Source: Paracoccaceae bacterium
Lineage (GTDB): Bacteria; Pseudomonadota; Alphaproteobacteria; Rhodobacterales; Rhodobacteraceae
Direction: 5' to 3'
DNA length: 44,434 bases
Assembly (NCBI GenBank): GCA_013373325.1
Contig: JABXIA010000077.1
Location: 1 to 44,434 of the forward strand
Both the position numbers and the translations under genes were made by a program. Position 1 is the stretch's first letter; every line of letters begins with the position of its first letter. Below, in pieces: positions 17,537-26,238 of the stretch. Under the pieces are notes generated by a model, which saw nothing but the letters and a program-made list of their open reading frames with translations, made no database searches and was not told where the DNA came from.

Positions 17537-17710
17537 GTGCTGTTCAAGATCGTTGCAATCTTTCTGGTGGTGATGGCTGTGCTTGCGATGTTCGGCAAGC
17601 TGCGGTTTCCCGGTCAGAAGCAAATCAATTCCAGGCGCTGCCCGTCCTGTGGCCGCTTCAAGATCGGCAAGGGGCCGTGCGCCTGCAGAAAAGGAGATCG
17701 TGGCAAATGA
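17537..17710 (+). CDS. Membrane-anchored zinc-ribbon microprotein, 57 aa
   Basis: A short protein starting at GTG 17537, one base after the S49 peptidase stop. It ends in a 4-nt overlap (ATGA) with the antiporter gene, so it is clearly part of the operon. Residues 3-19 form one transmembrane helix, followed by a basic stretch and a zinc-binding pattern CPSC (Cys35, Cys38) with CAC (Cys48, Cys50). The C-terminal tail is basic. The overlap on both sides and the intact Cys pairs support a real gene. It may tether or regulate the adjacent peptidase, but that is inference. Confidence 0.75.
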   Translation: MLFKIVAIFLVVMAVLAMFGKLRFPGQKQINSRRCPSCGRFKIGKGPCACRKGDRGK

Positions 17711-18663
17711 TGCCATGGCTGTATTCGGCGCTTGGGCTGGTTATCCTGCTGCTGGCGGGGGACGCGCTGGTGCGTGGCGCGGTGAACCTCAGCTTGCGGC
17801 TTGGGGTGCCTGCGCTGATCGTCAGCCTGACGATCGTCGCCTTTGGCACCTCTGCGCCGGAACTGCTGATCGCGATCAGCGCCGTGCATGAGGGCGCCGA
17901 TGGCATCGCAATGGGCAATGTCGTCGGTTCGAACACGGCCAATATCCTACTGGTGCTGGGCATACCGGCCCTGATGCGGGCCTTGCACACCAGTGAATGC
18001 AGCACCCGCAGGAATTACATATTTATGCTGGGGGCCTCAGTGCTGTTCATCGGCCTCGCCTTCAGCGGTACCTTCACGCTTTGGTCGGGCCTGATTCTGC
18101 TGGCGGCGTTGGCCGGAGTTCTGGGGGTTGCCTTCCGGGACGCCCGCAACCATCGCCGCAACGGCAATGACTGCGCCGCGGATTCAGATCTGGAAGAGAT
18201 TGAAGAGGCAGATCCGGACATGCCGTACTGGCGGGTCGGTGTCTACCTGTTGCTGGGCCTGATCGGTCTGCCGTTGGGGGCCGATCTGCTGGTGGACAAT
18301 GCCACTGTCATTGCTCGTCTCTACGGTGTCAGTGAGCCGGTTATTGGCCTGACACTTGTTGCGATTGGAACCTCACTGCCTGAACTGGCCACCACTGTAA
18401 TGGCGGCACTGCGCCGTCAGGCCGATGTGGCGCTGGGCAATGTGATCGGTTCCAACATGTTCAACCTGCTGGCCATCATCGGTATCGCTACGTTCATCGG
18501 CCCGATCAGCGTGGATCCGGAGTTCCTGCAGTTCGACCTGTGGGTGATGCTGGCCGCCTCTTTGCTGCTGATCCCCTTTGTCTTCTTCAAGCAGGACATC
18601 ACCCGCATCTGGGGTGTCATTCTGACGGCGCTTTATCTGGCCTATCTATTCGTCCTGTTCTAA
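17707..18663 (+). CDS. Calcium/sodium antiporter (CaCA family)
   Basis: YrbG-like cation/Ca2+ exchanger of 318 residues with about ten membrane segments. The two inverted alpha-repeats are clear: VAFGTSAPELLIAISA near the N-terminus and VAIGTSLPELATTVMAA in the second half, each followed by a GNVVGSN/GNVIGSN motif that binds the cation. A cytoplasmic acidic loop (around DLEEIEEADPD) separates the halves. ATG 17707 overlaps the previous stop, and an in-frame ATG directly follows. It probably exports Ca2+ using Na+ or H+ gradients. Confidence 0.92.
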   Translation: MMPWLYSALGLVILLLAGDALVRGAVNLSLRLGVPALIVSLTIVAFGTSAPELLIAISAVHEGADGIAMGNVVGSNTANILLVLGIPALMRALHTSECSTRRNYIFMLGASVLFIGLAFSGTFTLWSGLILLAALAGVLGVAFRDARNHRRNGNDCAADSDLEEIEEADPDMPYWRVGVYLLLGLIGLPLGADLLVDNATVIARLYGVSEPVIGLTLVAIGTSLPELATTVMAALRRQADVALGNVIGSNMFNLLAIIGIATFIGPISVDPEFLQFDLWVMLAASLLLIPFVFFKQDITRIWGVILTALYLAYLFVLF

Positions 18664-18696
18664 CTCTGTTTCCAGGGCAGCAGCGGGGAGGTGCAG

Positions 18697-19473
18697 ATGC
18701 GGGCATTGGTGACCGGAGCGGGCAGGCGGCTGGGGCGCGCCATGGCTTTGGAGCTTGCGGCACAAGGGTATGACGTGGCTGTCCACTATGCGTCTTCTGC
18801 AACTGAGGCAGAGGCGACTGCGGCGCAGATCCGCGGCATGGGCCGGCAGGCCGCAGCAGTACAAGCAGACCTGCTGCAGGAAGATCAGGCCCTGGCTCTG
18901 CTTCCGCGCGCAGCTGGTAGCCTAGGCGGTGCCATTGATTGCTTGGTCAACAATGCGTCTGTGTTTGAGCATGATACGCTTGCGACAGCCACCCGGAGCA
19001 GCTGGGACCGGCATCTGGACAGCAATCTGCGGGCGCCGTTCGTGCTGCTGCAGGCCATGGCTGCGCAAGAGGTCCCGGTGGAGATCGATGCAGGCGGTGA
19101 GCCTCGGGCATGGGGGCTGGCGGTCAACATGATCGACCAGCGGGTGCGTAAACTGACGCCTGACTTCATGAGCTACACACTGGCCAAATCAGCGCTATGG
19201 GCATTGACGCAGACGGCGGCGCAGGCGCTGGCACCTAGGATCCGCGTCAACGCCATCGGTCCAGGTCCAACCCTGCAAGGGCCGCGGCAGAGCACAGAGC
19301 AATTCAACCGCCAGCGCAAAGCCACTATTTTGCAGCGCGGCGCAGATGCGGGGGATGTCACCGCAGCTCTTAGCTATCTGCTGCAGGCAAAGGCGGTGAC
19401 GGGCCAGATGATCTGCGTCGACGGCGGCCAGCACCTGGGCTGGCAGACTCCCGACAGCGACGGCCTGGAGTGA
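18697..19473 (+). CDS. SDR family oxidoreductase, pteridine reductase/FolM-like
   Basis: Short-chain reductase of 258 residues. The cofactor motif TGAGRRLG, with Arg-Arg, is typical of pteridine reductases and FolM-like dihydromonapterin/dihydrofolate reductases that use NADPH. The catalytic YTLAK (Tyr/Lys) is intact, VNNAS is the NNAG equivalent, and GPGPTLQGPRQS fits the substrate loop. ATG 18697 has GGGGAGG 5 nt upstream; a GTG at 18691 is less likely. It could supply tetrahydropterin or folate cofactors. It may be co-transcribed with the antiporter (33-nt gap). Confidence 0.85.
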   Translation: MRALVTGAGRRLGRAMALELAAQGYDVAVHYASSATEAEATAAQIRGMGRQAAAVQADLLQEDQALALLPRAAGSLGGAIDCLVNNASVFEHDTLATATRSSWDRHLDSNLRAPFVLLQAMAAQEVPVEIDAGGEPRAWGLAVNMIDQRVRKLTPDFMSYTLAKSALWALTQTAAQALAPRIRVNAIGPGPTLQGPRQSTEQFNRQRKATILQRGADAGDVTAALSYLLQAKAVTGQMICVDGGQHLGWQTPDSDGLE

Positions 19474-19772
19474 CGCAAACAGGGATAAAACCGTCCCTTT
19501 CGCTGCAAGTTTTGCACCGTCTCGCGTGCCGTCACGGAAGCGTTACAAAAGTGCCTTTCTTTTCAAAACCTTGACAGCAGGCGTGAAAAGTTTTGCTTTA
19601 AATCAGCACTTTAACAGAGTGCCTAAAATTTAAGCATCCGTCCAAAACCTCTCTGAAATAAGAGAAAAGCCGGGATAGCCCAAAGATATCTTCGTAGTTA
19701 TCCACAGCTTCCGTGGATTTCCCCGCTCTTGATCCTGACGGGTAAACATTGCAGCCAAGAGCAGGGAATCAT
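19474..19772. promoter_or_regulatory. 299-bp region upstream of uvrC
   Basis: An AT-rich non-coding stretch. A weak AGGGA/TCCCT hairpin follows the SDR stop. A TTGACA at 19571-19576 is the best -35 candidate, but its -10 (TGCTTT or TTTAAA) is poor. A perfect DnaA-box sequence at 19698-19706 is listed separately. I see no alphaproteobacterial LexA site. Confidence 0.35.
19698..19706 (+). promoter_or_regulatory. Consensus DnaA box upstream of uvrC
   Basis: TTATCCACA is a perfect match to the DnaA-box consensus TTATNCACA. Part of it forms the left arm of a hairpin, ATCCAC (19700-19705) with GTGGAT (19713-19718). It is a single box about 70 nt before the uvrC start, so a replication origin is not implied. 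It could be a regulatory site or chance. Confidence 0.4.
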
Positions 19773-21665
19773 ATGTCTGGGTGCATGACTGACCAGCCTT
19801 CCGAAACAGCCCCGGATTCGCCTGTCCGAACCGGCTATGCAGTGATCCAGGATTATGTGAAAACTCTGGACGCATCGCCTGGGGTTTACCGGATGCTGGA
19901 TGCGGACAGCCGGGTTCTCTACGTTGGCAAGGCGCGCAATCTCAGGGCGCGGGTGTCGAATTATACCCGGCCCGGTAACAGCCCGCGGATTGAGCGGATG
20001 ATTGCGCTCACCGCCTCGATGATGTTCCTGACCACCCGGACGGAAACCGAGGCGCTGCTCTTGGAGCAGAACCTGATCAAGCAGCTGAAGCCCAAGTACA
20101 ATGTGCTGCTGCGTGATGACAAAAGCTTTCCGAACATTATTGTCGCCAAGGATCACGCTTTTCCGCAGATCAAGAAGCATCGCGGCGCACGCAAGCAGAA
20201 GGGCAGCTACTTCGGCCCGTTCGCCAGCGCCGGTGCGGTGAACCGGACCCTGAACCAGCTGCAGAAGGCGTTCCTGCTGCGCAATTGCTCGGATTCCATG
20301 TTCGAAACCCGCACACGCCCCTGCCTGCAGTATCAGATCAAGCGCTGCACCGCGCCCTGCACCGGGCTGATCAGTGAGGAGGACTATGCGGCTAGTGTGC
20401 GCGACGCCGAACGTTTCCTGTCCGGCCGCTCCACCAAGATCCAGGAGGAGCTTGCAGAGCAGATGATGGCGGCCTCGGAGGCAATGGAATTCGAGCGCGC
20501 GGCGGCGCTGCGCGACCGGATCAAGGCTCTGACCCAGGTGCAAACCACGCAAGGCATCAACCCGCGCGGGGTGGCGGAGGCGGATGTGATCGGTCTGCAC
20601 ATGGATGGCGGCCAAGCCTGCGTGCAGGTTTTCTTCATCCGTGCCAACCAGAACTGGGGAAACCAGGATTTCTACCCCCGGGTCGATGCGGACAACAGCC
20701 CGGCAGAGGTCATGGAGGCCTTCCTGGGCCAGTTTTACAGCAACAAGGAGCCGCCGCGGCAGCTGATCCTGTCCGACGGCATCGAAAATGCCGACCTGAT
20801 GGAGGCTGCACTCAGCGAGAAGGCTGAGCGAAAGGTCGAACTGATGGTGCCTCAGCGCGGTGAAAAGACTGAGCTGGTGGCCTTTGCCGTGCGCAACGCA
20901 CGCGAGAGCCTGGCCCGTCGCATGGCCGAAAGCGCCACCCAGGCGAAGCTCCTGCGCGGGCTGGCCGAAGCCTTTGGGCTGGACGGCCCGCCGCAACGGA
21001 TCGAGGTCTACGACAACTCGCACATCCAGGGCACCAATGCGGTGGGCGGCATGATCGTGATGGGGCCGGAAGGTTTCATGAAAAACGCCTACCGCAAGTT
21101 CAATATCAGGGGCGACGACCTGGTCCCCGGCGATGACTTCGGCATGATGAAAGAGGTGCTGAACCGCCGTTTCTCACGCTTGCTGAAGGAGGATCCGGAC
21201 CGGGCAAAAGGTCTGTGGCCGGACTTGCTTCTGATCGACGGAGGCGCCGGGCAGGTCTTTGCCGTGGCAGAGATCATGGAAGCGCACGGGGTGCAGGACA
21301 TCCCCATGGTCGGCGTTGCCAAGGGCGTGGACCGCGACCACGGCAAGGAAGAGTTCTACCGCCCCGGCGAGAGCGTCTTTGCGCTGCAGCGCAATGATCC
21401 GGTGCTTTATTTCATCCAGCGGATGCGGGACGAGGCGCACCGGTTTGCGATCGGCACCCACCGCGCCAAACGCGCGAAGACCGTCAGTGCGACACCATTA
21501 GATGAGGTGCCGGGCGTCGGAGCCTCGCGCAAGAGGGCGCTGCTGGCGCATTTCGGCAGTGCCAAGGCTGTCAGCCGCGCCAATCTGGCTGACCTCAAGG
21601 CCGTGGATGGCATATCCGAAGCATTGGCCGAACGCATTTATGACCACTTCCACGCGCAGGGTTAG
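19773..21665 (+). CDS. uvrC: Excinuclease ABC subunit C
   Basis: UvrC makes both incisions in nucleotide excision repair after UvrAB damage recognition. The 630-residue product has all expected parts: a GIY-YIG nuclease for 3' incision ([19 protein letters not shown]), a UVR motif for UvrB contact around [15 protein letters not shown], an RNase-H-like 5' nuclease ([17 protein letters not shown]), and C-terminal helix-hairpin-helix repeats ([14 protein letters not shown]). ATG 19773 was chosen because AGGGA lies 5 nt upstream; TTG 19749 and ATG 19785 are alternatives. Confidence 0.97.
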   Translation: MSGCMTDQPSETAPDSPVRTGYAVIQDYVKTLDASPGVYRMLDADSRVLYVGKARNLRARVSNYTRPGNSPRIERMIALTASMMFLTTRTETEALLLEQNLIKQLKPKYNVLLRDDKSFPNIIVAKDHAFPQIKKHRGARKQKGSYFGPFASAGAVNRTLNQLQKAFLLRNCSDSMFETRTRPCLQYQIKRCTAPCTGLISEEDYAASVRDAERFLSGRSTKIQEELAEQMMAASEAMEFERAAALRDRIKALTQVQTTQGINPRGVAEADVIGLHMDGGQACVQVFFIRANQNWGNQDFYPRVDADNSPAEVMEAFLGQFYSNKEPPRQLILSDGIENADLMEAALSEKAERKVELMVPQRGEKTELVAFAVRNARESLARRMAESATQAKLLRGLAEAFGLDGPPQRIEVYDNSHIQGTNAVGGMIVMGPEGFMKNAYRKFNIRGDDLVPGDDFGMMKEVLNRRFSRLLKEDPDRAKGLWPDLLLIDGGAGQVFAVAEIMEAHGVQDIPMVGVAKGVDRDHGKEEFYRPGESVFALQRNDPVLYFIQRMRDEAHRFAIGTHRAKRAKTVSATPLDEVPGVGASRKRALLAHFGSAKAVSRANLADLKAVDGISEALAERIYDHFHAQG

Positions 21666-21708
21666 GCCGCTTATTTTGGGCTGAGGGGGCAATCGTGTTA
21701 TCTCTGAA

Positions 21709-21727
21709 GGGCAGCCCTTAACTGCCC
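21709..21727 (+). promoter_or_regulatory. Hairpin touching the ribosome site of the DUF922 gene
   Basis: GGGCAG (21709-21714) pairs with CTGCCC (21722-21727) around a 7-nt loop. The right arm ends directly before the strong GGAGGA ribosome site at 21728-21733. It may be the uvrC terminator or a leader structure that affects translation of the next gene. Confidence 0.4.
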
Positions 21728-21736
21728 GGAGGAATT

Positions 21737-22348
21737 ATGCCTGTCTCACTAACCGTGAAAACTGTTGTCTATGACACCTATTCGGTGTCTGGAAAAACGC
21801 TGCCGGACATCGCCAAAAGCATCAAGAAGAGCGGGCCGAAAGACCCGAACGACAACAAGAAGGTGGCTTTTCTGACCACCACGGAACTGGAATGCCTGAC
21901 CGCCAAGGGAAAATACGTGGCCGATGGCAAACCCAAAATTGACAAGAAAACCGGCTGGTTCGAGGTAACGGCCAAGGTCTCGGCGCTGAAACTGATCCTG
22001 CACACGACGGTCAAATGCCCGAAACGCTCTGTCAGCGGGCTGTCGCCGCGGGCACTGATCGAATGGTACCGCTTTTATGCGTGCTGCCTGGCGCATGAGG
22101 CGCAGCACTTGGACAAGGCCAAGAAGGAATGCGACAAGATCGCCAAGGAACTCAACAAGCTGAAAGGCAAGGGGCTTGCTGACACGGAAGCAGATGCTCT
22201 GAAGATGGCAAGGGAAGACCTGATGCGGGAAATCAACAACCATATCTTTGTCGACCGGGACCGGCTGAACGAGGTGCACCGGAAGTTTGACCACTCAAGC
22301 CATCACGGTGAAAAGAAGGGGGCGTTGCTGGATACCTCTGTAGGATAA
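21737..22348 (+). CDS. DUF922-type putative zinc metalloprotease
   Basis: A 203-residue Lys-rich protein. The N-terminal YSVSGKTLPDIAKSI and the following GP segment resemble the DUF922 family, often annotated as secreted Zn-dependent protease. An HExxH zinc motif is present (His120, Glu121, His124 in LAHEAQHLDKA). Unlike typical members it has no signal peptide, so it may stay in the cytosol or use another export route. Five cysteines are present (53, 94, 116, 117 and 133), two adjacent, just before the HExxH. GGAGGA gives a strong ribosome site. It sits between uvrC and pgsA, genes that I recall as neighbours in related genomes. Confidence 0.7.
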   Translation: MPVSLTVKTVVYDTYSVSGKTLPDIAKSIKKSGPKDPNDNKKVAFLTTTELECLTAKGKYVADGKPKIDKKTGWFEVTAKVSALKLILHTTVKCPKRSVSGLSPRALIEWYRFYACCLAHEAQHLDKAKKECDKIAKELNKLKGKGLADTEADALKMAREDLMREINNHIFVDRDRLNEVHRKFDHSSHHGEKKGALLDTSVG

Positions 22349-22476
22349 GGTGAACATGTCCTGCGTGCATACGGACCTGATTGCTGCAGGCTGCCGCTGT
22401 ATCGCAGTGCAAGCTCAAACCGAATTTTGATCAACCCGGCTTTCCTCTTTCGAAACAGCCGGATAATGTGCGCCGC

Positions 22477-23148
22477 ATGAAGTGGACTCTGCCTAATATT
22501 CTCACCCTGCTGCGACTGGTCGCAGCACCCGGCCTGGCCGTGATGTTCTTGTATTTCACCCGGCCTTACGCGGACTGGTTTGCCCTGCTGCTGTTTGTGA
22601 CAGCGGCGGTTACTGACTGGTTCGATGGCTACCTGGCGCGGGCCTGGAAGCAGGAAACCAAGATGGGCGCGATGCTGGACCCGATTGCCGACAAGGCGAT
22701 GGTGGTGATCGCGCTGATGATTCTGGTGGGTTACTCCGCTGAGCACTGGACGCCTTGGCTGGTTCTGCCAGCTACGGTGATCCTTTTCCGCGAGGTGTTT
22801 GTGTCGGGTTTGCGCGAATACCTGGGGGACACTGCTGGAACGCTGAAGGTCACAAAGCTCGCCAAGTGGAAAACCACAGCGCAGATGATTGCAATCGCCA
22901 CGCTGTTCTCGCAGGGGATCTTTGAGCACTACCTGGTAATGTCCTCCTTCGGCATGGACCAGGCGCTGATCGAACAGATCATGACGGGACAGGTTTCCGA
23001 TGAAATGGGCCTGCGCTGGAAATTCGACGGTATGGTCTGGACCGGCCGCATCGGTCTGTGGCTGCTGTGGATCGCCGCGGCGCTGACCGCCATCACCGGG
23101 ATCGATTACCTGCGCAAGGCGATGCCGCATCTGAAGGAGGCACATTGA
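22477..23148 (+). CDS. pgsA: CDP-diacylglycerol-glycerol-3-phosphate 3-phosphatidyltransferase
   Basis: PgsA makes phosphatidylglycerophosphate from CDP-diacylglycerol and glycerol-3-phosphate, the committed step to phosphatidylglycerol. The 223-residue membrane protein has the CDP-alcohol phosphatidyltransferase motif DG-x2-AR-x8-G-x3-D-x3-D (FDGYLAR through MLDPIADK). The N-terminal MKWTLPNILTLLRL is characteristic and fixes ATG 22477. The stop overlaps the moaD start by one base (TGATG). Confidence 0.95.
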   Translation: MKWTLPNILTLLRLVAAPGLAVMFLYFTRPYADWFALLLFVTAAVTDWFDGYLARAWKQETKMGAMLDPIADKAMVVIALMILVGYSAEHWTPWLVLPATVILFREVFVSGLREYLGDTAGTLKVTKLAKWKTTAQMIAIATLFSQGIFEHYLVMSSFGMDQALIEQIMTGQVSDEMGLRWKFDGMVWTGRIGLWLLWIAAALTAITGIDYLRKAMPHLKEAH

Positions 23149-23393
23149 TGGACGTCCTGTATTTCGCCTGGGTGCGGGAGCGTATCGGCCTGCCGCGTGA
23201 GAGGGTGGAAACGACGGCCGCCACGGTGGCGGATCTGGTTGAGGAGCTGCGCGGGCGTGAAGACCGCTACGCCGCTGCCTTTGCCGATCTGTCGGCGCTG
23301 CGGGTGGCGCTGGACCAGGAGCTGTCTGAATTTGACTCCCCTCTGGATGGGGTGCGCGAGGTCGCCTTCTTCCCGCCGATGACCGGGGGCTGA
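23148..23393 (+). CDS. moaD: Molybdopterin synthase small subunit
   Basis: MoaD is the ubiquitin-like sulfur carrier that, as C-terminal thiocarboxylate, gives its sulfur to precursor Z in molybdopterin synthase. The 81-residue protein ends FPPMTGG, with the essential Gly-Gly at the very C-terminus. The start codon overlaps the pgsA stop, and moaE follows after 4 nt, so all three genes are translated together. Confidence 0.95.
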   Translation: MDVLYFAWVRERIGLPRERVETTAATVADLVEELRGREDRYAAAFADLSALRVALDQELSEFDSPLDGVREVAFFPPMTGG

Positions 23394-23397
23394 GGCG

Positions 23398-23844
23398 ATG
23401 CGGATCTCGGTTCAGGAAGACCCGTTTGAGCTGGGGGCAGAAAGCGATGCTTTTGCGGCCGGGATTGAAAACGCAGGCGCGGTGGTGACCTTCACAGGCG
23501 TGGTGCGGGATGCAGATGCAGGCGGTCTCCAGGCGATGGAGATTGAGCATTACCCGGGCATGACGGAAACGGCGCTGACCGCCATTGCGGAGGAAGCCAT
23601 GAGCCGCTGGTCTCTGGCCGATGCGCTGGTGATCCACCGCCATGGCCGCCTGGCCCCTGGTGAGCGCATCATGATGGTCGCGACTGCCGCGCGCCACCGC
23701 AAGGATGCCTTTGAGGCAGCTGAGTACCTGATGGATTACCTGAAATCCCGCGCACCGTTTTGGAAGAAAGAAATCCTCGCGGGCGGAAGCGCGGATTGGG
23801 TGGCGGCCAAGGAGGCCGACGAGGACGCGCTTAAGCGCTGGTGA
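23398..23844 (+). CDS. moaE: Molybdopterin synthase catalytic subunit
   Basis: MoaE is the large subunit of molybdopterin synthase and carries the active site that receives sulfur from MoaD. The 148-residue product has the family core VTFTGVVRD, the HRHGRLAPGE segment and the lysine-bearing SRAPFWKKE, where the conserved active-site lysines reside. Its position directly after moaD confirms the pair. MoaB is encoded separately at 39407. Confidence 0.96.
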   Translation: MRISVQEDPFELGAESDAFAAGIENAGAVVTFTGVVRDADAGGLQAMEIEHYPGMTETALTAIAEEAMSRWSLADALVIHRHGRLAPGERIMMVATAARHRKDAFEAAEYLMDYLKSRAPFWKKEILAGGSADWVAAKEADEDALKRW

Positions 23845-23890
23845 GGCCAGGCGACGTCAAGTCCCCCAAGCGTTCAATCATTTTGGATGA

Positions 23891-23928
23891 TGTCCGCCCG
23901 GCCCAAGGCTGTTGGAAGGGGGCGGACA
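23891..23928. terminator. Inverted repeat between convergent genes
   Basis: A 9-bp perfect stem, TGTCCGCCC (23891-23899) and GGGCGGACA (23920-23928), with a 20-nt loop. A second small hairpin, GCGGGA (23950-23955) and TCCCGC (23959-23964), follows. Together they probably end transcription from moaE and from the facing gene at 23978. Confidence 0.5.
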
Positions 23929-23977
23929 CAGCCAGCGCATTTTGCAGGCGCGGGAGTATCCCGCTGCAACAAGCTGC

Positions 23978-24292
23978 TCAATGAGGGATCTGGCTGCGCA
24001 GTTCCTCGGCTTCGCGACGGGCTTCGCGCAGGCCTTCCATTGCTGCCCGCAGTTCTGCCTCGGTCTGGGTCAGCTGGTTGGTCAGTTCCGCCTCACGCTG
24101 CTGCAGGTAAGTGATCGCCTGATCGCGCGTCTCTTCGGCCTCATGCAGCTCCTGGCTCATCCGGTCAAGGTCGGCCACATCGCTCTGGCGCACCCGGGTG
24201 AAACGGTGCACCAGCCAGTTGGCAAACCACCCCATGGCAAAGGCCGCAAACAGGATGATCGCGGTGGTGATGATGAACTCTGTCCTGTTCAT
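23978..24292 (-). CDS. Membrane-anchored coiled-coil protein
   Basis: A 104-residue protein with one N-terminal transmembrane helix (about 8-28) followed by a long Glu/Arg/Gln-rich coiled coil (about 40-100) and a short tail. It overlaps the OmpA-family gene by 4 nt, so the two are co-translated. I recognise no domain. The layout, an inner-membrane helix with a coiled coil next to a peptidoglycan-binding partner, suggests a structural or scaffolding role in the envelope, which is inference. Confidence 0.75.
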   Translation of the reverse strand: MNRTEFIITTAIILFAAFAMGWFANWLVHRFTRVRQSDVADLDRMSQELHEAEETRDQAITYLQQREAELTNQLTQTEAELRAAMEGLREARREAEELRSQIPH

Positions 24293-26178
24293 TCCTCTGG
24301 TGTCTCCTGTGCGCCGTCTGCGCTATCGGCGGCTTCGCCGCTTTGGTCGTCATTTGCGTCCGCCTGCTCCGCCGGGCGTACCAGTTTGAACTCGATGCGG
24401 CGGTTGGCCTCGCGGCCTTCTTCGGTGCCGTTGTCTGCGATCGGCTCGCTCTCGCCATAGCCCTTGGCGGCGAAGGTGGAGGTCACCACCCGGCGCGCCC
24501 GCAGCTCGTTCAGCACCGATTGCGCCCGTGCCTGGCTCAGGTTCTGGTTCATCACCTCGCGGCCCTGACTGTCGGTATGGCCCTGGATTTCCAGCCGCAC
24601 CGGGCCGCAGCGGCTCAGCACCTCTGCGATCCGGTCCATGGTGCCTGCGCTTTCGGTGGCAATGGTGGCGGAACCGGGTTCAAAGGCGATTTTGGCTTCG
24701 GCTTGGGCGCCGGCCAGCTGCGCCTCGCAGAGCTCCGGCGGGATCGGCTGGTCCGCGGGTGCGGGCGCTTCCTCGTAGCTGATGTCGAGCCCGTAGGTCT
24801 CTGCTTCGCCAAGTTTGGCGGACAGGAAACGTGCGATCTCGGACAGGGCATCCTTGCGGTAGCTCATCCCGCGCAGTTCCAGGTTTTCCGGCGTTACTGT
24901 TACTGATCCGCGCTGCAGATAAGAGAGCGCTTCAAGCCCAGCCAGTACCCGCACCGGCCAGTCAGCGGGAAGATCGGCAACAATGCGGGTGGCGGTGTGC
25001 ACATTCCCGGAGCCAAAGCGCGCCTTGGCATAGCTGTCGGCCACCGTACGCAGTGCAGCGTCGCTCAGCCGTCCGCGCAGCTGCACCTGGCCTTCGGGGC
25101 TGAGGGTAGCTGTAAATTCTGGCGGTCCGGCGGTGGTGCTGGCTTCGGGAACCGGCAGAACGGCGTGCAGGGCAAAAACCCGGGGCAGGGCGCTTTCCAG
25201 CTCGCCCACCACATGGTCGAAAGTGCCGCTGGCGGTGCCTTCCGCGGCTACCAGCGTGATGTCGGCATTGGCAATGGTCACGGAACCGCCGCCCAATTCG
25301 GCAAGGCTGGCGATGCTCAGCTCTGCCGCACGGGCCCAGTTGGGCGAGGGCACACCCATGCCGATCACGCAATCAGCGTCTCCTTCCAGCCCTGCCTTGC
25401 GGGCGGCATCAAGAATGCGCTTGCGGCTTTCCACGCTCTCGGCAGAGCAGGCATCAAACTGGGCGCCATCCTTGTTGAGCAGGAACCGCAGGGTGAAGGG
25501 CGTGATCACCGGGCGCGGAGCAGCAATGTCCATCGCCAGCCGCAACCCCGGGGGCGCCAGACGGCCAAGCTGCTCCTCCAGCTGGTGCTTGGCCTCTTCA
25601 CTGCCGGAAATCGCGGTGATGGATACCTCGCCCGCTTCAACCGAAATCTTGGCGCGCGGCAGCAGCTTCAGCGCCTCGACGGCGAAATCCAGGGCGCGCT
25701 GCCAGCCATCGGGCTTGGCATATTTGGCGGTTTCCAAGAGGTCCGCCACATTGCCTTCGCCAGCGAGCGCGTTCAGCTGCTTGACCATTGCCGCGCGGCC
25801 GGAGCCTGCTGGTATCAGCCCGATGATGGAGATGCCGCTGTCGTTTCGCAGGATTTCGGCGGAAAACCGCGGCGGCGCCAGCCCCTTGGCCGGAGGAACC
25901 TCCATCCCGTCGATGATCCGCGCCGCATCTACCACGCCGCCGATCAGGGAAATCACCGAAAACCGGGTTGCCTCGTCAGGGGCGGTGCCTTCCAGCAGCA
26001 CCTGAAGCCCGTCTGCAGTTACCTCGGCCCAGGTGAAGCCCGCGCGGTCCAGCGCCTGCCGCACCCCGGTTTCGGTGCTGCGTTCCACCGCAGTAACGGA
26101 AAATCCGGCGGCCACAAGGCTCAGCCCTGCAGCGGCGGTAAAGGCCAGGCCTGGGATCAGCAGAGAGGACAAGCGCAT
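24289..26178 (-). CDS. OmpA family protein with BON-like repeats
   Basis: A 629-residue envelope protein. It begins with a signal or anchor segment (about 8-30), continues with BON-like modules (for example the stretch ending in ARIIDGMEVPP) and a long alpha/beta region, and ends in an OmpA C-terminal peptidoglycan-binding domain. That domain shows FEPGSATI, EIQGHTDSQG and the LSQARAQSV helix, with NRRIEF. An acidic tail follows. It probably links membrane and cell wall, as ArfA-like and related OmpA/BON proteins do. The coiled-coil membrane gene overlaps its end. Confidence 0.88.
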   Translation of the reverse strand: MRLSSLLIPGLAFTAAAGLSLVAAGFSVTAVERSTETGVRQALDRAGFTWAEVTADGLQVLLEGTAPDEATRFSVISLIGGVVDAARIIDGMEVPPAKGLAPPRFSAEILRNDSGISIIGLIPAGSGRAAMVKQLNALAGEGNVADLLETAKYAKPDGWQRALDFAVEALKLLPRAKISVEAGEVSITAISGSEEAKHQLEEQLGRLAPPGLRLAMDIAAPRPVITPFTLRFLLNKDGAQFDACSAESVESRKRILDAARKAGLEGDADCVIGMGVPSPNWARAAELSIASLAELGGGSVTIANADITLVAAEGTASGTFDHVVGELESALPRVFALHAVLPVPEASTTAGPPEFTATLSPEGQVQLRGRLSDAALRTVADSYAKARFGSGNVHTATRIVADLPADWPVRVLAGLEALSYLQRGSVTVTPENLELRGMSYRKDALSEIARFLSAKLGEAETYGLDISYEEAPAPADQPIPPELCEAQLAGAQAEAKIAFEPGSATIATESAGTMDRIAEVLSRCGPVRLEIQGHTDSQGREVMNQNLSQARAQSVLNELRARRVVTSTFAAKGYGESEPIADNGTEEGREANRRIEFKLVRPAEQADANDDQSGEAADSADGAQETPEE

Positions 26179-26238
26179 ACGGCGGCAGTTTCCCTTGGTC
26201 AGTTAGTGGCTCTTACCGCGCGCGGCGCTGGGGTTCAA

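Noticed and set aside
19698-19706. Replication origin at the DnaA-box sequence
   Set aside because: Only one box and no AT-rich unwinding region or origin genes (dnaA, parAB, repABC) nearby.
22303-23697. Minus-strand frame (464 codons) over pgsA-moaD-moaE
   Set aside because: It is His/Arg/Gln-rich noise opposite three well-defined genes.
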